DNA from: CAVOJV01 sp963696325
GTDB taxonomy: Bacteria; Pseudomonadota; Gammaproteobacteria; Competibacterales; Competibacteraceae
DNA length: 27,192 nucleotides
Assembly: GCA_963696325.1 (NCBI GenBank)
Contig: CAVOJV010000025.1
Location: 1-27,192 of the forward strand
Direction of reading: 5' to 3'
The notes under the pieces are model-generated. The model did no database searches. It saw only the letters and a program-made list of their open reading frames with translations, and had not been told where the DNA came from. The position numbers and the translations under genes were made by a program. This document shows, piece by piece, positions 8,713-16,298 of the stretch (position 1 is its first letter; each line of letters begins with the position of its first letter).

Positions 8713-9000
8713 TTACTGGTGCGCAATAGGTCTCTCGGTGAACAAGTAGTCTTTGATCTCTTTGGAAAACCTTGGGTCTTTGCGTCGAATCCACTCCAAC
8801 ACCATGGATGCGTGTTCTTTTTCCTCGTCGCGATTGTGCTCAAGGATTGCCTTGAGTTCTTGATCCTCGCATGCATCAGCACGTTGGTTGTACCAATCAA
8901 CCGCTTCTAGCTCTTCCCTCAGGGACACGATTGCTCGGTGCATGTCGCGCGTTTCATCAGACAGTTCCTCTACAGGCTCGTGATAACCGACACTGGACAT
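8713..9000 (-). CDS. Encapsulated ferritin-like protein (EncFtn), short form without targeting peptide
   Basis: This 95-residue protein starts at the ATG at 9000, seven bases after AGGAG. Its sequence is characteristic of the EncFtn family: YHEPVEELSDETRDMHRAI, EELEAVDWYNQRADA and EHNRDEEKEHASMVLEWIRR. Known family members form a ferroxidase site at a dimer interface from a first-helix Glu and an ExxH pair; here these are Glu32, Glu60 and His63, with Tyr37 nearby. Family members normally continue past YLFTEKPI with a flexible tail ending in an encapsulin-docking peptide. This one stops after FTERPIAHQ. No encapsulin gene follows; the downstream side is the insertion-sequence cluster. It should still bind and oxidise iron, but encapsulation is doubtful. 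Confidence 0.9.
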   Translation of the reverse strand: MSSVGYHEPVEELSDETRDMHRAIVSLREELEAVDWYNQRADACEDQELKAILEHNRDEEKEHASMVLEWIRRKDPRFSKEIKDYLFTERPIAHQ

Positions 9001-9125
9001 TTCTTTCTCCTGTTGTTTGCGGGGTTCTTGTCGAAGAATTGCTAACGCCCCCAAGCTCGGCGGCGGCCAAGGCCGTTCGCGGGAGCGCTGTATCGGGCGT
9101 TTGGTCATCGACAAAGGTCATCTTT

Positions 9126-9135
9126 GATTATAATC
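9126..9135 (-). promoter_or_regulatory. Possible -10 element/palindromic operator upstream of the EncFtn gene
   Basis: GATTATAATC is a perfect 10-bp palindrome containing TATAAT on both strands, about 126 bases upstream of the ferritin start. No good -35 hexamer is seen at 17 bases. It could be a promoter core or an AT-rich operator such as an iron-responsive site, but it does not match a full Fur box. The assignment is tentative. Confidence 0.3.
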
Positions 9136-9173
9136 GTTCGGCAGGTGGCGCATGCGGAAGCGCAGGGGCACCC

Positions 9174-9995
9174 TCAGGCCCTGAGAAAGGCGAGCAGGTC
9201 GGCATTGAGCTCGTCTTTGTGCGTGTCGGCGAGGCCGTGCGGGCCACCCGGGTAGACCTTCAGGGTCGCGTTCTTGACGAGTTTGGACGAGGCGTGAGCC
9301 GAGGCGCCGATCGGCACGATCTGGTCGTCGTCGCCGTGGATGATCAGGGTTGGCACGTCGAACTTCTTGAGGTCCTCGGTGAAGTCCGTCTCGGAAAACG
9401 CCTTGATGCAGTCGAGTTCGTTCTTGAGACCGCCCTGCATGCCCTGAAACCAGAACGCGTCGCGGACGCCTTGGCTGACCTTCGCGCCCGGCCTGTTGGC
9501 GCCGTAGAACGGCGTCGTGAGGTCCTTGAAGAACTGCGAACGGTCGGCGGCGACGCCGGCGCGGATGCCGTCGAACACCTCGATCGGCAGGCCGCCGGGA
9601 TTGGCGTCCGTCTTGAGCATCAGCGGCGTCACCGCGCCCATCAGCACGGCCTTGGCGACGCGCTTGGTGCCGTGGCGTCCGATGTAGCGGGCGACCTCTC
9701 CGCCGCCGGTCGAATGGCCGACCAGGGTGATGCCGTTCAGGTCGAGCGTTTCGATGAGCTCCGACAGGTCGTCGGCGTAGGTGTCCATCTCGTTGCCGTT
9801 CCAGGGCTGGCTCGAACGGCCGTGGCCGCGACGATCATGGGCGATGCAGCGATAGCCGTTGGACGCCAGGTAGACCATCTGGCTTTCCCAAGCATCGGCG
9901 TTGAGCGGCCAGCCGTGGCTGAAGACGACGGGTTGTCCCGAGCCCCAGTCCTTGTAGTAGATTTCTGTGCCGTCTTTGGTGGTGATCGTGCTCAT
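9174..9995 (-). CDS. Alpha/beta hydrolase, non-haem chloroperoxidase type
   Basis: The ATG at 9995 starts a 273-residue protein (MSTITTKDGTEIYYKDWGSG) preceded by AAGGA at a suitable distance. The frame is open further upstream, but that part lacks family similarity. The alpha/beta-hydrolase core is complete. It has an oxyanion region FSHGWPLNADAW, nucleophile Ser95 in GHSTGG, the acid in IIHGDDDQIVP (Asp222-224 cluster), and His253 in GGPHGLADTH. These motifs match cofactor-free 'chloroperoxidases' and related esterases/perhydrolases; true haloperoxidase activity is not implied. It is transcribed toward the ferritin gene and may share transcripts with it. The stop lies in the palindrome CTCAGGCCCTGAG. 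Confidence 0.92.
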   Translation of the reverse strand: MSTITTKDGTEIYYKDWGSGQPVVFSHGWPLNADAWESQMVYLASNGYRCIAHDRRGHGRSSQPWNGNEMDTYADDLSELIETLDLNGITLVGHSTGGGEVARYIGRHGTKRVAKAVLMGAVTPLMLKTDANPGGLPIEVFDGIRAGVAADRSQFFKDLTTPFYGANRPGAKVSQGVRDAFWFQGMQGGLKNELDCIKAFSETDFTEDLKKFDVPTLIIHGDDDQIVPIGASAHASSKLVKNATLKVYPGGPHGLADTHKDELNADLLAFLRA

Positions 9996-10146
9996 GGTAG
10001 GATTTCCTTCGTTGTTTGCGATAGGTTGCCTGTTTGGCATCGACGTCAGCAGCAGAGTCGATGTCTCTCGGATGGCAACTGAGTTCGCCGCCTTATGGCC
10101 CGCATAACGGGCGGGAGCGAAGCGAGCGCTCCACTGCAAGCCCCAG

Positions 10147-10357
10147 TTAAGCATACATCAAACTGCCGCTCGGCTCAGGAATAGGACGACCTAAATCTGT
10201 AGCCGTTTCGATCCACTCTTGAAATTACCATTTCTGCGTTGGCTACGGCCTCTTGATAGGTTTGTCCATCGGCCATGTAACCCGTTAGTTCGGGTACCTA
10301 AACGATGAAGGCGTTATTTTCATCCCTCCAGTAAACGATCATTTCATAATACCGTAA
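10147..10357 (-). pseudogene. hicB: HicB-family antitoxin remnant
   Basis: On the minus strand the frame reads YYEMIVYWRDENNAFIV, an in-frame TAG, then VPELTGYMADGQTYQEAVAN and AEMVIS. A one-base shift then leads into EWIETATDLGRPIPEPSGSL and MYA with a TAA at 10147-10149. This matches the conserved partial RNase-H-fold of HicB antitoxins, which usually continue NAEVVIQEWIETA. The TAG replaces the Glu expected in FIVEVPEL, a single-base change. No hicA toxin gene is visible on either side. It is a dead antitoxin that has lost its partner. Confidence 0.82.
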
Positions 10358-10503
10358 GGTAGCATAACCTGATGTAACCGTTCTCGAACGGGTCGAGTCA
10401 CCTTAACGGCGACCCCTCGAATACTCGGACGAGTGAAGAAATAGGTAAAGTCGAGCTAAGATAGCTGGAAAACAGGAAACCTTTAGATTAGATAAGGATT
10501 GAA

Positions 10504-11841
10504 ATGAGTAAGCTCGCGGTACGCGTTGCGGAAGACCCAAGCCAGCCTCTAGGCCATGCCGTCATCATCGTTGAGGGGCTGCCGAAAACGCTGGAAACCT
10601 TCGAGTTCGCCCTGCGCCGGCACGGTTACCCGGACAATAACCTGGGTCCCGAGGGTTGGCAGGGTCCCGATTGCTGGCTGACCACGGAAGAAGCCTGGTA
10701 TAGCGGCGAATCCTTTAAGTTCGTGGTCGGTCCCCAGGTCATCTACCAGATGGAGAGCATGCCCTACGAACTGGTCCTGCGCGGCCAGGGCATGGCGGAA
10801 ACCGCCCGGGTGACTTTCGTCTGGCCGCTGGAACTGGAAGTCGAGGAAACAGGTGGTGAGCGCGAGGCAGTGGGCGGAACCAGAGTGCATCCCGCGCCGC
10901 GTGGCCGTGGTCCTCAAGCGCCTGCGGAGAAAACCGTCCAAGGGCTGGATGTCCCGAAGCTGGGCACCGTGGACATCACTATCCCAAAACTGGAAATACC
11001 TGGCTACGAGCCGCCGCTGGATCAGGCTAGAGCGGAACCTCCGTCGCTGCCACCAGAACCATTCTTGGCCCCTCCACCCTTGCCGCCGGGACCGGAATCA
11101 CCGGGGGCGGTAGAACCTCCACCATGGCCACCGCAGTCCGGACCTGCCAGAGCGGCATCGCCGCCGCCCGCGCCGACGCTAGAATCACCACCGGCACCGC
11201 TAGCGGTACTACCGCCAGCAGGATTGGAGGAACCGCCAGCGAAACGGAAAATGGGTGGGTTAATTATCGGCGCCATCGTATTGATCGCGCTGATAGCGGC
11301 TGGCATCGTTGGTTGGCGAGTTTTTCAGAAAGGCAGCGTCGAGGTTCCACCGGTCCTTGCTCCGCCCGCGCCTGTCCCGGCGCCTGCGTCCAAGCCCAGT
11401 GTACCGGCCCGGCCCATGCCAATCGAACCGGCGCTGGCCCCTAAGCCCTCGCCAAGCCCGGTGCCCGCGCCTGTTTCCGAGCCTGGCTCACCGGTCAGGC
11501 TTACCCCCGCGCCGATAGCAAAACCGGTGGTATCCGCTCCAGTTTCACCGTTAGCGCCGCAGCCATCACCCGTGCCTGAAACGGTGCCTATGCCTGAAAA
11601 GGTTCACGCGCCCGATAAACCGGCGCCGGTATCTGCGCCAAATCCGTCACCCACGCCCATGCCGGCGGCCATCCCAATACCTAAGCCGCCACGGGTCGAC
11701 GAGCGCGGGCGGGGGCCTAAGCGCAATCTGGAGTCTGAGCTTAAATCCCAGTTTGATTCCGATCTGGAGTCTGAGCTTGAATCAACGTTGAAGCGCAAGC
11801 CGGCTCCACAATCGGTACCACCCGAGAGGAAGTCGCAATGA
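10504..11841 (+). CDS. Uncharacterised proline-rich single-span membrane protein, first gene of the SrfA-like operon
   Basis: This 445-residue protein starts at the ATG at 10504, six bases after AAGG. Residues 1-115 form a compact domain (AVIIVEGLPKTLETFEFALR, GPDCWLTTEEAWYSG, VTFVWPLELEVEE) that I do not recognise. Residues 165-250 are a proline-rich linker. One transmembrane segment lies at 251-271 (GGLIIGAIVLIALIAAGIVG) after a basic KRKM. Residues 280-400 are a second Pro/Ala/Val-rich stretch, and the C terminus is charged (ESELKSQFDSDLESELESTL). The layout suggests a cytoplasmic N-terminal domain and an extended periplasmic arm that could span the cell wall. Its stop overlaps the next start as ATGA, so the two genes are translationally coupled. 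Confidence 0.85.
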   Translation: MSKLAVRVAEDPSQPLGHAVIIVEGLPKTLETFEFALRRHGYPDNNLGPEGWQGPDCWLTTEEAWYSGESFKFVVGPQVIYQMESMPYELVLRGQGMAETARVTFVWPLELEVEETGGEREAVGGTRVHPAPRGRGPQAPAEKTVQGLDVPKLGTVDITIPKLEIPGYEPPLDQARAEPPSLPPEPFLAPPPLPPGPESPGAVEPPPWPPQSGPARAASPPPAPTLESPPAPLAVLPPAGLEEPPAKRKMGGLIIGAIVLIALIAAGIVGWRVFQKGSVEVPPVLAPPAPVPAPASKPSVPARPMPIEPALAPKPSPSPVPAPVSEPGSPVRLTPAPIAKPVVSAPVSPLAPQPSPVPETVPMPEKVHAPDKPAPVSAPNPSPTPMPAAIPIPKPPRVDERGRGPKRNLESELKSQFDSDLESELESTLKRKPAPQSVPPERKSQ

Positions 11842-12911
11842 GGACCAATTCAATAAAGGGAATAACAGGCATCGCTTTTTTACTTGGCCTGTTCTGCATG
11901 CCGTATGTCATGGCCGATGAGGGTATCGGCATGGTGACTGGTTCGAAAACGGGAACCTATCTACAGTTTGGCAAGGACATATCCGGCGCGGCCAAAAGCG
12001 CAGGGCTGGAGATCCTCGTAAAAGAATCGGAGGGCTCGATCGACAATATCAAACGCCTTAACAGCAGCGAAAATGCCACCCTGGGCATCGTGCAGTCCGA
12101 TGTTCTGGGATTTTTGAGCCGCTCGAATAATCCCGAAATGCAACGCATCGCCAGTAGAATACGCCTCGTTTTTCCCTTTTATAAAGAGGAGGTTCATCTC
12201 TTCGCCAATAAGAAAATACAACGTTTCAGCGATCTGGAAGGCAAGCGGGTAATCCTTGGGGAGAAGAGCAGCGGCAACTGGTTGACGGCGACCAACCTGT
12301 TGCAAATGACTGGGGTCAAACCCGGTGAAGCGCTGTATTTACCGCCGCTTGAAGCGGTCACCGCAGTCTTGAAGGGAGAAGCCGATGCCATGATCTACGT
12401 GGCGGGCAAACCCGTGCAGTTATTTACCAAGCTCGGCAATCTCAAGGAAAAGCCGGATTTTGCGCCGCTCTTTGAAAATGTTCATTTCGTGCCCCTGGAC
12501 GATACCGTTATGCTGCGGGAATATGAAAACAGCGAAATAGGTCCCCAGGATTACAATTGGGTTAATAAGAAAATACCCACGATAGCAGTAAAAGCCGTTT
12601 TAATGAGCTTTGATTTTTCCAATAAAAAAACGCCTTACTTCCGCCAACGCTGCCAGGAATTAGCCAAGATTGGCCAGGCTGTACGCAATAATATCGATAA
12701 TTTGAAACAGGATGGCCATCCCAAGTGGAAGGAAGTAAATCTCGAAGAAAGAATCGGTACCTGGGAACTGGACACTTGTTCACGGGAAGGCGCTGGCAAG
12801 CCTGGTTTGAAACTCGACATTGGCAAGGAACTTGAGAAGGTGTTGTTAAACCAGCTCCGGCCGGTTCCGGTAGTCATCGAAATAGCCCAGCGTGCTCTGG
12901 CCCACCGGTAA
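11838..12911 (+). CDS. TAXI-type periplasmic solute-binding protein
   Basis: A 357-residue protein with an N-terminal signal peptide (hydrophobic core GITGIAFLLGLFCMPYVMA, likely cleaved before DEG). The mature start GMVTGSKTGTYLQFGKDIS is the TAXI-family ligand-binding loop. Later family-like features are ATLGIVQSDVLGFLSR, KRVILGEKSSGNWLTATNLL and GEADAMIYVAGKPVQLF. TAXI proteins deliver solutes to TRAP transporters, but no TRAP permease (DctQM) is visible. The gene instead overlaps a membrane protein of unknown function and precedes a SrfA-like gene. It may be an orphan sensor or accessory subunit of that envelope complex. The ligand is unknown. Confidence 0.87.
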   Translation: MRTNSIKGITGIAFLLGLFCMPYVMADEGIGMVTGSKTGTYLQFGKDISGAAKSAGLEILVKESEGSIDNIKRLNSSENATLGIVQSDVLGFLSRSNNPEMQRIASRIRLVFPFYKEEVHLFANKKIQRFSDLEGKRVILGEKSSGNWLTATNLLQMTGVKPGEALYLPPLEAVTAVLKGEADAMIYVAGKPVQLFTKLGNLKEKPDFAPLFENVHFVPLDDTVMLREYENSEIGPQDYNWVNKKIPTIAVKAVLMSFDFSNKKTPYFRQRCQELAKIGQAVRNNIDNLKQDGHPKWKEVNLEERIGTWELDTCSREGAGKPGLKLDIGKELEKVLLNQLRPVPVVIEIAQRALAHR

Positions 12912-12918
12912 GAAACGC

Positions 12919-14337
12919 ATGGAACAACTGTTTCTTAACAGCGGTTCATTTGAGGGACTGCGGGAATCTGGCAGCCTGGGCCGGCCCCTGCACACCCTCT
13001 ATCCGCAGTTGAAGGCCATCATAGAGAGCGAGTTGGGGCGTGAGGCGGCTCTTTTGCTTGCCGAGCCCGTCGTCGATGCGCAGCGCACTTTAATCGACTG
13101 GTACACCCAGGGCACCGGCAAGCCGGTGGCGCTCGCCAGCCTGCCGGACGACCAGCGCCAAGCGGTATACAAGCGACTGCTCGATGCCTACGACAAGCTC
13201 GAAGCCCTGGCGGATACCTACCTGGGTTCCAACGATGTCAGCCGTGTGCAACTGGGCACGGCCTTGAAGGCGACACTGGTGCCACCCGCGGACGCCAACG
13301 TCTTCCTCGTGGATGGTCAGCCGGTGCTCACCTTCTGGGGATTTGTCCAGGACCGCGACTGGGGTGAGCCCATGGATCTCGGCAAGTGGCGCGAGCGCTG
13401 TCGCCGCCCGGTGCCTGCGGCTATTGTCGACAAGCCGCCCGATGCGGTTTTGGAGGTACCCCTATTGACTCCTCCTGACAGACCGCCGGAGGCAATCAAA
13501 CCCACTCCTGATCCCCGCTCTACCCAGGACCGGGTGACAACGCTCGGATATTTCATCGTAGTTGGCTCGACATTTTTCTGGAGCGTGTTCGCGGCGTCAA
13601 TCTTGTTACTGGTGCTCGCGGTGGCATTGTATCTTCTGGGGATTTTTCCGCCGCCACCAAGCCGGCTTGACGGAATGGCAGCCGCAGGTCCATTCCTGCC
13701 CGGCAATGCTGGCGAAGCCCTGAACCTGGCGCGCGATACGGAAGCCGAATTGCGCGCCAGGTTCAATGGGCTGATCGTGGAGTTCGCCGAGCGGCGCTCG
13801 CAGTGTGCGGCGTGTCCCCAGCCGGTACCCCCCCAGCCGTCCACCATGGGAGGAAGCCGCGAGTCTGATTCCCAAATGACTGGGCAGACCCAGGCGCCGC
13901 CCCAGCAACCCACCGTGGATGAGAACCGTGAGTTCGATTCCCGACTGGCCGAGCAAGGCGCGGCATCCGGTGAGATCACTGTGACGCTGATCTGGAACAA
14001 CAAGAACGACCTCGATCTGATTGTTGCCTGTCCATCCGGGAAGCTGCTGTATTACAACCATCCGTCCGAGTGCGGGGGTACCCTGGATGTGGATAAGAAC
14101 GCCGATAAAAACAACCTGACCGAGCGCCCGCTGGAAAACATCTACTGGCCGGCGGGACAAGCGCCGGCAGGGACTTATAAAATAGCTGTCAAGTATTATG
14201 CCCGCAAGGACGACAGCGTGCCGCTGCTCACCGATTTTCAGGTGCGGCTGGTAAAGGATGATCGGGAGTCCCTGTTCAAGGGCGTTGTCTCACCGGAGGA
14301 TATGAAGCCGGTTGCGGAATTCACGGTGGAGCGGTGA
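12919..14337 (+). CDS. SrfA-family-like membrane protein with C-terminal DUF2135-like domain
   Basis: The ATG at 12919 (MEQLFLNSGSFEGLRESG) is preferred over the upstream in-frame ATG at 12892, which lies inside the preceding gene. Residues 1-145 resemble the N terminus of SrfA proteins: FLNSGSFEGLRESG, IDWYTQGTGKPV, and VQLGTALKATLVPPADANVF followed by LVDGQPVLTFWGF. A transmembrane segment covers about 211-243. A linker with CAACP follows. Residues 352-450 form a beta-rich domain (ITVTLIWNNKNDLDLIVACP, GTLDVDKNADKNN, ENIYWPAGQAPAGTYKIAV) like DUF2135/YfaP-type domains. SrfA is known from Salmonella srfABC, whose molecular role is not settled. The assignment to SrfA rests on recalled motifs. 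Confidence 0.75.
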   Translation: MEQLFLNSGSFEGLRESGSLGRPLHTLYPQLKAIIESELGREAALLLAEPVVDAQRTLIDWYTQGTGKPVALASLPDDQRQAVYKRLLDAYDKLEALADTYLGSNDVSRVQLGTALKATLVPPADANVFLVDGQPVLTFWGFVQDRDWGEPMDLGKWRERCRRPVPAAIVDKPPDAVLEVPLLTPPDRPPEAIKPTPDPRSTQDRVTTLGYFIVVGSTFFWSVFAASILLLVLAVALYLLGIFPPPPSRLDGMAAAGPFLPGNAGEALNLARDTEAELRARFNGLIVEFAERRSQCAACPQPVPPQPSTMGGSRESDSQMTGQTQAPPQQPTVDENREFDSRLAEQGAASGEITVTLIWNNKNDLDLIVACPSGKLLYYNHPSECGGTLDVDKNADKNNLTERPLENIYWPAGQAPAGTYKIAVKYYARKDDSVPLLTDFQVRLVKDDRESLFKGVVSPEDMKPVAEFTVER

Positions 14338-14346
14338 GGTACGCGG

Positions 14347-14703
14347 ATGGTCAGCCAAGGTAACGATTCTGATGTCAAGGTCCATGTCTCAAAGCAGGAT
14401 ATTCCCTGGTATCAGCGGGACTGGGTTTGGGGGACAACGGCGTTGTTGATTCTTCTATGCGGTTTAGTGGCGGGTTGGCTGGCAAAACCCCAGCTGGTAG
14501 TGCGGGGACAGCAAGCGCGGGGTTCCCCTGCTCAAGCTGCCAGTCCCGAAGCCATGCGTGACCTGCTGCAGGATCAGGAGGCGACCAATCAGGCGCTGCG
14601 CGAGCAGATCGCGCGCCTGGAAACCGTTATGCAGGGCGATATTTGCAGCAACAGTGCGCTGGATGCGGTTGCCCCCATTGTCGGCGCCACGCTGTCGCAT
14701 TAG
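14347..14703 (+). CDS. Small single-span membrane protein with coiled coil, last gene of the SrfA-like operon
   Basis: A 118-residue protein beginning nine bases after the stop of the SrfA-like gene, with GAGG eight bases ahead of its ATG. A polar N terminus (residues 1-27, including KQDIPWYQRDWVW) leads to one transmembrane segment at about 28-46. Then come a Gln/Ala-rich linker and a predicted coiled coil (LLQDQEATNQALREQIARLE, residues about 78-97), with one Cys near the end. The topology is N-in with a periplasmic coiled coil. No family is recognised. Tight spacing implies it works with the three preceding genes. Confidence 0.8.
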   Translation: MVSQGNDSDVKVHVSKQDIPWYQRDWVWGTTALLILLCGLVAGWLAKPQLVVRGQQARGSPAQAASPEAMRDLLQDQEATNQALREQIARLETVMQGDICSNSALDAVAPIVGATLSH

Positions 14704-14764
14704 AAGCCGGCTACAGGAGCACAGTCAGTGCAACGGACATGTCCTGCTCGCGGTCCAGGAGCCG

Positions 14765-14784
14765 CCCTGAGTCGCGGTTCAGGG
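14765..14784 (+). terminator. Weak hairpin after the SrfA-like operon
   Basis: CCCTGA and TCAGGG form a 6-bp inverted repeat around an 8-base loop, about 60 bases after the last operon stop. There is no U-tract, so it is only a candidate terminator. Confidence 0.3.
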
Positions 14785-14832
14785 TCGTGATCTAGCGTTA
14801 ATTTATTAACAACTGAATGTGAGGATGCCGGC

Positions 14833-15282
14833 ATGGCCAAGCATAAGGTAACTATAAGTTGGCGGCGCAATACCTCGGATTTTGACTACAAGACATTCGA
14901 CCGTACCCATACCTGGCAGTTTTCGGGTGGACAAACCATTCAGGGTTCTTCGGCGCCGGCTTATTATGGCAACCCGGCCTTAGCCAATCCGGAAGAAGGA
15001 TTGATAGCGGCTCTGTCCAGTTGCCAGATGCTCACCTTTCTGTCGATTGCAGCCCTCAAGGGGTTCGTTGTCGAGCGCTATGAGGATGAAGCCGCGGGAG
15101 AATTGGGTAAGAACGAGCAGGGTAAGATGATGGTGAGTAAAATCACCCTGCGTCCACAGGTAAGCTTCGCTGGCGACAAGGTTCCTGATGCCAAGAGCTT
15201 GGAAGGTATGCATCAAAAGGCCCATGAGAACTGCTTCATCGCCAATTCGCTGCTTACCGGAGTGGTCATAGAGCCGCGCTGA
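14833..15282 (+). CDS. OsmC/Ohr-family protein
   Basis: A 149-residue OsmC-fold protein, the usual family length, with GAGG eight bases before the ATG. It has the family's two redox cysteines: Cys64 in LIAALSSCQMLTFLSI on the central helix and Cys134 in HENCFIANSL. It also has the N-terminal beta strand pattern and the segment NPALANPEEGLIAALSSC. OsmC-class enzymes reduce organic or fatty-acid hydroperoxides with lipoyl or thiol donors. This one looks like the general OsmC subgroup rather than Ohr. An AT-rich stretch (TTAATTTATTAAC) just upstream could hold its own promoter. Confidence 0.92.
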   Translation: MAKHKVTISWRRNTSDFDYKTFDRTHTWQFSGGQTIQGSSAPAYYGNPALANPEEGLIAALSSCQMLTFLSIAALKGFVVERYEDEAAGELGKNEQGKMMVSKITLRPQVSFAGDKVPDAKSLEGMHQKAHENCFIANSLLTGVVIEPR

Positions 15283-15330
15283 AGCAGCCTAGGGTTGGCG
15301 GGGATGTTAAGGATCCACGAGGCCGTTGAC

Positions 15331-15645
15331 TCACTGCCCTTTAGCATTGCGTCTTTGTTCCATACTGATGATGCCTTGCGAGATGATAGGGTTACGCTGC
15401 TGTTTGACGGCGGCAACGCCGAATGTAAGCAAGCCGCACTGCGGGCAACGGCTGTATTCCCTCTGGTCCGGTGCCGAGCGTAGGGATTCCATCGGTACGG
15501 CACAGGCAGGGCAGTCCCTAGGTTGCGGCAGGTGGGAGGTGGTCGCTGGCCTGTATAGGGCCAGCATGTCTGCCAAGGCTGTGAACCATATACGCTGCGC
15601 CTCGAAAAATGCCTTTACAGTGCAGTCAAGCCACAACGTCAGCAT
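15331..15645 (-). CDS. Small zinc-ribbon protein of unknown function
   Basis: I chose the ATG at 15645 (MLTLWLDCTVKAFFEAQRIW) because GAGGGGAA lies about ten bases upstream; the frame is open further, to 15819. The 104 residues comprise an N-terminal amphipathic helix (residues 1-32, with FFEAQRIWFTALADMLALYR) and two CxxC knuckles, CPAC and CPQC, 19 residues apart (DCPACAVPMESL, YSRCPQCGLL). The pair would bind one zinc. No named family is recognised. It is convergent with osmC and divergent from the next gene, so it is a single unit. An antisense frame also covers part of the region, but the Cys pairs support this strand. Confidence 0.6.
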   Translation of the reverse strand: MLTLWLDCTVKAFFEAQRIWFTALADMLALYRPATTSHLPQPRDCPACAVPMESLRSAPDQREYSRCPQCGLLTFGVAAVKQQRNPIISQGIISMEQRRNAKGQ

Positions 15646-15923
15646 TTTTTTGCATTCCCCTCGCGGTGGTCTCATTGAGCATCCGGAAAATGCGGTGCGC
15701 ATCTCCCACAGGTTTTCTGGGCGCCGTTTATATAAGAAATAAATTCTTATATAATCAATTAACTTAATATAAACTCTGATGCCCATCAAGATGCATAGGA
15801 CATTGATGCTTTGTCGCACGAATGTAATATTATGTCAAAAAAATCGTTGCGAGCCAGTCGGGATTCTAGGTATGCGCCGTTTGAGTTATTTCATCTATGC
15901 CATCGACCAAGGTAAACTTTGCA

Positions 15924-16259
15924 ATGGACATCAAAGAATTACTCAAAGAATGGGGTAAATACAGCGGGATAAAAATCGCCGCTCGCGAATACCAAGTGCG
16001 CTTGCCCGTGCATGATGCAGCCCGCATTGCCGCCCTGGTTGAAATGTATCCACTCAAGAGCGAAGCCGATATTATAACCAGCCTGCTGTCGGTGGCTCTG
16101 GATGCAGTGGAAGTGGCATTTCCCTATGTACAGGGCGTCAAGGTCATTGCCGAAGATGAATTGGGCGATCCCATTTATGAAGATATTGGCCCTACGCCGC
16201 GGTTTCTCAGCCTCAGCAATGAACATGCGGATCGTCTGACGGCCGAAGGGAGTGAATAG
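15924..16259 (+). CDS. Conserved small protein (annotated elsewhere as 'type 1 pili tip component')
   Basis: The chosen start is the ATG at 15924 (MDIKELLKEWGKYSGIKI), with AAGG 11 bases ahead; the in-frame ATG at 15897 has no ribosome-binding site. The 111 residues have no signal peptide. The core is REYQVRLPVHDAARIAALVE, MYPLKSEADIITSLLSVALD, AVEVAFPYVQGVKVIAEDEL and PTPRFLSL. As I recall, similar proteins in Pseudomonas and relatives carry the label 'type 1 pili tip component'. Without a signal peptide that role is unlikely. The helical LKSEADIITSLL segment resembles a ribbon-helix-helix, but no DNA-binding claim is made. It ends about 40 bases before an L,D-transpeptidase gene. Confidence 0.8.
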   Translation: MDIKELLKEWGKYSGIKIAAREYQVRLPVHDAARIAALVEMYPLKSEADIITSLLSVALDAVEVAFPYVQGVKVIAEDELGDPIYEDIGPTPRFLSLSNEHADRLTAEGSE

Positions 16260-16298
16260 TTTTTTTGCCAGTTTGGCAATTATTTTCAGGGGGCAACG

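Noticed and set aside
9126..9135. A Fur box for the ferritin gene
   Set aside because: The palindrome GATTATAATC is too short and does not fit the 19-bp Fur consensus; kept only as a possible promoter or operator.
8871..10082. A 403-codon open frame on the plus strand
   Set aside because: It is antisense to the alpha/beta hydrolase and the ferritin gene, which have clear motifs. High GC content keeps the opposite strand open, and its translation has no recognisable domain.
13317..14003. A 228-codon minus-strand frame
   Set aside because: It is antisense to the SrfA-like gene, with a Ser/Arg-rich translation typical of a shadow.
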